Assembly (NCBI RefSeq): GCF_002968835.1
Contig: NZ_PKQK01000001.1
Location: 1,488,001-1,552,000, forward strand
Reading direction: 5' to 3'
Origin: Paenibacillus sp. PCH8
Lineage (GTDB): Bacteria; Bacillota; Bacilli; Paenibacillales; Paenibacillaceae
DNA: 64,000 nucleotides
A program made the translations under genes and the position numbers. This document shows, in pieces, positions 60,521 through 64,000 of this stretch. The notes below the pieces were generated by a model. The model was given only the letters and a program-made list of their open reading frames with translations, was not told the DNA's origin and ran no database searches. Position 1 is the stretch's first letter; the number at the start of each line of letters is the position of its first letter.

Positions 60521-63106
60521 ATGAAGGAGTTTAAGGATCGGCTTCAGCAGGTTCAGGAGCAGCAGAAACAACTGGCGAAGGAGTATCACGCCTTGCTCCA
60601 GGAATACCAGTCCGATGACCTGATCGTTCATAATGAACAGTTGCAGGAACAGTACGAAGTCCACAAGCTCAAGCTGCAACAGCTTGAACTTCGCTCACGC
60701 AAGATGGAAGAAGAGAATGCACGTCTTCGCATGGCGTTATCCGAACAGATGCTGGATGAGAAGCTGAATCTGATCCGGGTATCCCGGGAGAAGATGGAGA
60801 CATATTTTCAAGGGAAAACAGCGGTACATCATGATCGAATGGCATCTCATGAACATCGAACGAAATCCAATCTAAACGCGCTGTACAATCAGGCGGCACA
60901 GGAGCTACAGGAAGACTCCCATGAGGTGAAGGAGAGGATCGCTTATCTTGCCGCAGAGGTGAATGATCGCATTGAATCGCACAGACAGGCCGTATGGGAG
61001 AGAGAAGAGGCTCTGCGTGGGCACATGGAACGTGGATATGAGCAGATGGCGGAGGAAGGGTTGAGTGAAGAGACTATTCAACGCCGGATCAAGCAGAATC
61101 GAATGGAGATGAAGATTGGACTCAGCTGGATCAACAAGGTAGCCATCCTGCTCCTCATTCTGGGGGTTGGGGCAGCATTCCAACACTCGTACACGACCTG
61201 GTTTAATGACGAGATGAAGAGTGGAGCCTTTTTCCTGCTCGGTGCGCTGATGCTCGCTGGAGGAGAGTGGTTGTTCCGTCGCAAAAAGCAGACGTTTGCG
61301 ATGGGCCTGCTCGGCGGCGGGATTTCCGTGTTGTTCGGCTCCGTCTTCTATAGTTACTTTTTACTGCATATTATCGGGTTATATACGGGACTTGGCTTGT
61401 CTGTATTGGTATCGGCAATCTCCGTATTGTTATCTTTAAGGTACCAGTCGAAGACCATCTGTTCACTGGGTCTCGTGGGCGGGTATCTTCCGCTATTCTC
61501 CTATATGTTCTCGTTTGGGCTTGAGGGTACGGCTGTTTATGCCGCCATGATCTATCTGTTGCTCTTAAACGGCATTATTGTGTTCATATCATTTGGCAAA
61601 AGGTGGCCGGTGGTGCACTATATCAGTTTCCTGTTCAACACACCGTCCATGCTGATCCTGTTATGGCTGTCGCCAAGTGAGCAGATCGGCATGCTGTATT
61701 CCGTTGTGACCTTTGCATTGTATCTCGGCATCACACTGGCGTATCCATTCAAGCATCGGACGAAGTTATCCTGGTGGGATTTTGCACTACTGGCGATGAA
61801 CACGAGCATTAGCTGTCTGATGCTGTATGTGCTGTTTGATTCGGCAGGCTGGAATGATGCGCAGGGCTTGTTGGCTGTCATTTTCTGTCTCGTATATTTC
61901 GGGCTCGCACGGTTCGTGCAGCGCAATATGGTTCAGGAGAAACAGACGATTTTATTGTTCTACGTCACTTCCCTGACCTTTGCCATTCTGATTATTCCGT
62001 TCCAGTTCGGTGCCAAGTGGTTATCCATGGGCTGGCTGATCGAAGGCGTTCTGCTGGTCACGCTCGGACATCTGAAGCGGCTCAAATCGGTGGAACGTGC
62101 CGGATGGGGCATCATGCTTCTATGTCTAATCACTTTCGTGTACTATGACCTGCTGGCGCTATTCTTCATCGGGGAACGTTCTTACTTCATGTTAAAATAC
62201 TCCAGCATCACGCTGGGTACACTGCTTATTACACTGTATTATGCCTGGAATCGTAACCGTTCGGCACTCAAGGAGACATATCATTACAGCCCGCTGGAGC
62301 TGAGTTGTCTGAACGGATTCAAGTACGTGACACTAGCGAATCTGTGGTTATACGTCATGTACGAATCGAATGAATTGTACGTGAGAGCTGTCGATGGGAC
62401 ATTCCTGTTGTACATGTTCTACAAGCTGCTCATGTTCGCAGCACTCACGATTGCACTGGCCTATGGGCTGAGCAAAGTAAAGCTGCTACGAGAGCGATTC
62501 GTACAGTTTTATACGACGATCCTGTACGCCATCGGCTGCTGTATCGCCTTGGCGGTGACGTTAACGATGCCGGCATTACAACCGGATGTTCAGCAGCACT
62601 CTGCCGCAGAGATTGTAGGATTGTTGGTGCTGATCGTCTTTAACGTAGGGGTATTCTTTGCAGGAAGGGATCTGCTGATTGCTGGCATCCGCGGGCAGTT
62701 CAAGAGTATTGAGTGGTACCCGGTGATTGCCGCGGTATATCTGTTGGGTGTCATTACCGTATTTCTGACGATCCAGTTCCAATGGGGTGATGTAGGGCTG
62801 ATGTTCAGCCTGATCTATCTGCTGCTCGCGATTCTCTATATTGCCTATGGATTCCGTAGAAAATATGTCATGATTCGGCGTCTGGGCCTTGGCCTGACGT
62901 TGTTCGCTACGGGTAAGATGGTGTTCTATGATGTGGGGATGCTCACCTCGGGCAGCAAAATCTTTGCCTATTTCAGCTTTGGCGTACTATTGCTTGGGAT
63001 CTCTTACCTGTATCAGAAGGTGTCCAGCCGGATGGAGGAAATACAGTCCAGAGAGGCAGCGAAGCCTGACGACGAAACGATTGTGCCTGAGGAAGAACAA
63101 GATTGA
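60521..63106 (+). CDS. Large DUF2339 membrane protein with N-terminal coiled coil
   Basis: 861 aa behind CGGAGGAAG. Residues 1-200 are a long charged coiled coil (KDRLQQVQEQQKQLAKEYHALLQEYQ and similar). From about 205 (INKVAILLLILGVGAAFQHSY) there are more than twenty membrane helices, with FLLGALMLAGGEWLFRRKKQTFAMGLLGGGISVLFGSVFYSYF, the DUF2339 signature. The tail is acidic (PDDETIVPEEEQD). Function is unknown; the family is widespread in Bacteroidetes, Proteobacteria and some Firmicutes and is sometimes linked to envelope processes. Monocistronic with a terminator after it. Confidence 0.9.
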   Translation: MKEFKDRLQQVQEQQKQLAKEYHALLQEYQSDDLIVHNEQLQEQYEVHKLKLQQLELRSRKMEEENARLRMALSEQMLDEKLNLIRVSREKMETYFQGKTAVHHDRMASHEHRTKSNLNALYNQAAQELQEDSHEVKERIAYLAAEVNDRIESHRQAVWEREEALRGHMERGYEQMAEEGLSEETIQRRIKQNRMEMKIGLSWINKVAILLLILGVGAAFQHSYTTWFNDEMKSGAFFLLGALMLAGGEWLFRRKKQTFAMGLLGGGISVLFGSVFYSYFLLHIIGLYTGLGLSVLVSAISVLLSLRYQSKTICSLGLVGGYLPLFSYMFSFGLEGTAVYAAMIYLLLLNGIIVFISFGKRWPVVHYISFLFNTPSMLILLWLSPSEQIGMLYSVVTFALYLGITLAYPFKHRTKLSWWDFALLAMNTSISCLMLYVLFDSAGWNDAQGLLAVIFCLVYFGLARFVQRNMVQEKQTILLFYVTSLTFAILIIPFQFGAKWLSMGWLIEGVLLVTLGHLKRLKSVERAGWGIMLLCLITFVYYDLLALFFIGERSYFMLKYSSITLGTLLITLYYAWNRNRSALKETYHYSPLELSCLNGFKYVTLANLWLYVMYESNELYVRAVDGTFLLYMFYKLLMFAALTIALAYGLSKVKLLRERFVQFYTTILYAIGCCIALAVTLTMPALQPDVQQHSAAEIVGLLVLIVFNVGVFFAGRDLLIAGIRGQFKSIEWYPVIAAVYLLGVITVFLTIQFQWGDVGLMFSLIYLLLAILYIAYGFRRKYVMIRRLGLGLTLFATGKMVFYDVGMLTSGSKIFAYFSFGVLLLGISYLYQKVSSRMEEIQSREAAKPDDETIVPEEEQD

Positions 63107-63244
63107 TTTTCATTTGGAGCGACCGTAGTGACATTTGCGATTATATGGGATGGTGTATTCATTGAGGAAATTGGGCGCCAGAAAGAAGCGGCGTTGACGT
63201 AGGTAATCGAAGTTTTCGCAACACCATATCATTGTATTGAAATG

Positions 63245-63281
63245 AGGCTCCGGGCTGCTGCTACCAGCAATCTGGGGCCTT
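63245..63281 (+). terminator. Hairpin after the DUF2339 gene
   Basis: GGCTCCGGGCTGCT pairs with AGCAATCTGGGGCC with mismatches, then TTATTG. Moderate terminator. Confidence 0.55.
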
Positions 63282-63361
63282 ATTGAATTGAGTCTATGGC
63301 GTAGCCTAATATGACATTCGTGAAACGTTTTGCGCGGAGATCACGTTATAATAGAGTAGAC

Positions 63362-63517
63362 TTAGGGCTGTATCTTCATTTGTAACCATGAGGTTTCGGC
63401 AGCCGATGTGCCTTTCAGTGATTCTCCGCCATCATCGTTCATACGGGAGAGCACAGTTAATGTCATGGACAGGGCGAAGGCGAGCAACACGGTTATGAAA
63501 ATGTTTTTTTTGTTCAT
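63362..63517 (-). CDS. 51-aa exported or membrane-anchored small protein
   Basis: ATG 63517 with AGAGGTAC seven bases upstream. Residues 1-24 form a signal or anchor (MNKKNIFITVLLAFALSMTL), followed by a polar tail SRMNDDGGESLKGTSAAETS and WLQMKIQP. No family is recognised. It is divergent from the FHA gene, with a 230-bp gap. The signal peptide and the ribosome site support it as a real gene. Confidence 0.6.
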   Translation of the reverse strand: MNKKNIFITVLLAFALSMTLTVLSRMNDDGGESLKGTSAAETSWLQMKIQP

Positions 63518-63746
63518 AGGAAGGTACCTCTCTTGTTGAATGAGCTAAAGTAACCATCCGGTCGTTATGAGAAAAAAAGCACAACGTCTGGTATAGTAGA
63601 GTCAGTAGAACCAGAACTAAAACGTTCCTGTAACCTACTATATTCATGTATAGAGGCGCAAACAATGGAACAAATCTGATGATCTTATCATTATTGTTAC
63701 GAAATGTTTATAGAGATCGAGTGATCGTTGAAAGTGGGAGATGAAC

Positions 63747-64000
63747 ATGCGGGAGACGGCAAAGATCGTCATTCGTACGCCAGGACAGGAAAGTGACGGC
63801 TCATTCGCTTATGTAAGCCAGGGTCGCTCCATTACAGTGGGGCGTTATACAGGCGGTAGTGAATTGGACTTGTCTGTCTATAATCAGATGATATCGAAGC
63901 GGCATTGCCGTATTCATTATGATGTGCAACAGCAGTTATGGATCGAGGATCTGGATAGTAAAAATGGAACCGAATTGAACGGGCAACGCCTCGTTCCCTA
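63747..64000 (+). CDS. FHA-domain protein, 3' end outside window
   Basis: ATG 63747 with GTGGGAG upstream; a second in-frame ATG (63741) is too close to that site. The visible 84 residues form a forkhead-associated domain: RSITVGRYTGGSELDLSVYNQMISKRHCRIHYD and LWIEDLDSKNGTELNGQRL hold the GR, S..H and NGT phosphothreonine-binding motifs. FHA proteins read Ser/Thr kinase signals; what follows in this protein is outside the window. Confidence 0.88.
   Translation, partial: MRETAKIVIRTPGQESDGSFAYVSQGRSITVGRYTGGSELDLSVYNQMISKRHCRIHYDVQQQLWIEDLDSKNGTELNGQRLVP

Noticed and set aside
63330..63352. TTGCGC and TATAAT as a promoter for the FHA gene
   Set aside because: The spacer is only 11 bp, so the two boxes cannot form a normal promoter.
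1..64000. CRISPR arrays, tRNA/rRNA genes, insertion sequences
   Set aside because: No spaced direct-repeat array, tRNA-like cloverleaf, rRNA segment or transposase was recognised by reading the sequence and the reading frames.

Overview
The window looks like a chromosomal segment of a Paenibacillus-type Gram-positive. The signs are S-layer-homology repeats, AGGAGG ribosome sites, many one-component regulators (LacI, MarR, TetR, HxlR, GbsR, MocR, LuxR), carbohydrate ABC importers without their own ATPases, pectin-degrading enzymes, Sfp-type transferase and a LytR-CpsA-Psr protein. Genus is inferred from gene content only; no rRNA, tRNA or CRISPR was seen.

Region 1 (1-8.4 kb): the 3' part of an SLH-domain surface protein, then an AT-rich island with a compact bacteriocin locus. 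It holds an unrecognised 160-aa protein, two short double-glycine-leader peptides each with GxxxG motifs (a class IIb pair), a 55-aa leaderless membrane peptide resembling the C-terminus of the first peptide (possible immunity factor), a C39-peptidase ABC exporter and an HlyD-type accessory protein. A LuxR-type regulator follows on the opposite strand.

Region 2 (8.4-14.8 kb): a divergent GbsR-type regulator and a six-gene operon: two permeases and a UgpB-like lipoprotein (no ATPase), a HAD phosphatase, an SMR-type exporter and a calcineurin-like phosphoesterase. A choline or glycerophosphodiester theme is plausible but unproven.

Region 3 (14.8-45.7 kb): mostly housekeeping and stress genes with several decayed genes. 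Of note are a VOC protein and a stalk-domain lipoprotein that seem to start at ATA and ATT codons behind ideal Shine-Dalgarno sites; a TetR/SDR pair with tandem operators; a MocR regulator next to ddl with 22-bp-spaced direct repeats; an RlmN/Cfr-like radical SAM gene behind a candidate leader-peptide attenuator; a compact ydaJKLMN-like cyclic-di-GMP exopolysaccharide operon with an extra 47-aa membrane protein; and a methyltransferase whose 5' end is frameshifted at a G8 tract.

Region 4 (45.7-52.9 kb): a pectin/rhamnogalacturonan oligosaccharide operon. A catabolite-repression-like site and two near-identical 18-bp operators precede two permeases, a binding lipoprotein, a LacI regulator, a GH105 hydrolase and a pectinesterase without signal peptide.

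Region 5 (52.9-64 kb): two aldo/keto reductases, an MFS exporter divergent from HxlR plus an AIM24-like gene, a MarR regulator, an LCP protein, a rearrangement scar (truncated kinase and MFS remnants), a large DUF2339 membrane protein, a 51-aa exported peptide and the start of an FHA-domain protein.
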